NCBI RefSeq assembly: GCF_900156675.1
Contig: NZ_FTOH01000007.1
Coordinates: 124,001-188,000, forward strand
DNA: 64,000 bases
Direction: 5' to 3'
Origin: Thalassolituus maritimus
Lineage (GTDB): Bacteria; Pseudomonadota; Gammaproteobacteria; Pseudomonadales; Oceanobacteraceae
The position numbers were made by a program, and so were the translations under genes. The notes beneath the pieces were generated by a model, which saw nothing but the letters and a program-made list of their open reading frames with translations, had not been told where the DNA came from and did no database searches. Numbering within the stretch: the stretch's first letter is position 1; each line of letters begins with the position of its first letter. Positions 63,680 to 64,000 of this stretch are shown here, piece after piece.

Positions 63680-64000
63680 TCACGGTTGGCGTATTTTTAA
63701 TAATTCGAGTTGGTAACCTAACAGGTGTTCGAGCGCCTCAAGATGGCGGTAACACTCTGCGAGTTCTTTGCCCCAGGTATAAACCCCGTGGCCACGGATC
63801 AGGTAGGCATGTCCCTGACCGTGTTCCTGCATATGCGTTTCTACCTGCGCAGACAGGCGGTCGATGTCCTGATCGTTTGGAAAAATCGGGAAGGTGACGA
63901 TACCTTCGTGGGTGGTCTCGCCAGCGAAAGCTTTCTGCAGTTCCCAGCCAGTAATGCTCAGGCTGTTTTCTTTCCAGATCTGCGACAGTAACACGACGGT
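63680..64000 (-). CDS. mtnB: Methylthioribulose-1-phosphate dehydratase (5'-truncated by window edge)
   Basis: A class II aldolase-fold zinc enzyme of methionine salvage. The visible C-terminal part ends with FAGETTHEG, ATHMQEHGQG-type segments and the zinc ligand region YLIRGHGVYTWGKELAECY. A GTG at 63994 is internal; the frame stays open to the window edge, where TVVLLSQIW continues the family sequence, so the start lies beyond base 64000. It is the first gene of the mtn operon seen here. Confidence 0.93.
   Translation of the reverse strand, partial: TVVLLSQIWKENSLSITGWELQKAFAGETTHEGIVTFPIFPNDQDIDRLSAQVETHMQEHGQGHAYLIRGHGVYTWGKELAECYRHLEALEHLLGYQLELLKIRQP

Overview
The window is a stretch of chromosome from a gammaproteobacterium, most likely a marine member of the Oceanospirillales/Pseudomonadales (Thalassolituus/Oceanobacter-like; inference from gene content and order, no database search was run). 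The serB-fimX-(PilZ-like)-psd-rhodanese-(HDOD)-motAB-rsgA-orn-queG-nnr-tsaE-amiB-mutL-miaA-hfq-hflX-hflK-hflC-DUF2065-hisZ-purA order closely matches, from memory, the order I know from Pseudomonas. I see no rRNA, tRNA, CRISPR array, insertion sequence or prophage.

Layout. 1-3.6 kb: stress/envelope block pcm (cut by the window edge), a DUF368 undecaprenyl-phosphate translocase-like protein, nlpD and rpoS, closed by a strong terminator. 3.7-11.1 kb: a MaoC-type hydratase, an MFS-ssb operon, a CsgD/VpsT-like LuxR-type regulator, uvrA and a DTW-domain tRNA modification enzyme. 11.1-18.1 kb: a c-di-GMP/cyclic-nucleotide themed block: a cyclase-like membrane protein with altered catalytic residues, a 56-residue unnamed gene, serB, a degenerate GGDEF-EAL FimX and a PilZ-like partner. 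18.3-20.8 kb: the complete EF-P lysylation set epmB, efp, epmA. 20.9-28.1 kb: psd, rhodanese, an HDOD protein, motAB, rsgA and orn. 28.1-31.5 kb: a glutaredoxin-MauE fusion, an SDR, dps and queG. 31.6-44.8 kb: a long same-strand run nnr-tsaE-amiB-mutL-miaA-hfq-hflX-hflKC-DUF2065-hisZ-purA with many 1-13 nt overlaps, so much of it is probably co-transcribed.

45-64 kb is more variable. It carries a thioesterase, a GNAT-nitrilase fusion, a four-gene minus-strand locus (lamin-tail-domain protein, VTC/polyphosphate-polymerase-like protein, DUF4956 membrane protein, beta-helical carbohydrate-binding-type secreted protein), and a divergent lipoprotein metallophosphoesterase with a PHO-box-like site upstream. 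Next come a LysR regulator facing the glutathione-dependent formaldehyde genes frmA-fghA, a hemerythrin, a MocR regulator facing ccoG, and the methionine-salvage genes mtnB-mtnD-mtnC, the last running off the window.

The strongest candidate for something undescribed is the insert between ccoG and mtnC (about 59.83-62.41 kb). It holds a small cytidine-deaminase-fold protein (HAE...SPC...C) followed by a 560-residue fusion of a SAM-dependent methyltransferase, an unrecognised helical middle region and a C-terminal HNH nuclease. The flanks carry palindromes, and the base composition looks more AT-rich by eye. The second is the LTD-VTC-DUF4956-beta-helix locus, which resembles CotH-associated modules but has no CotH kinase gene here.
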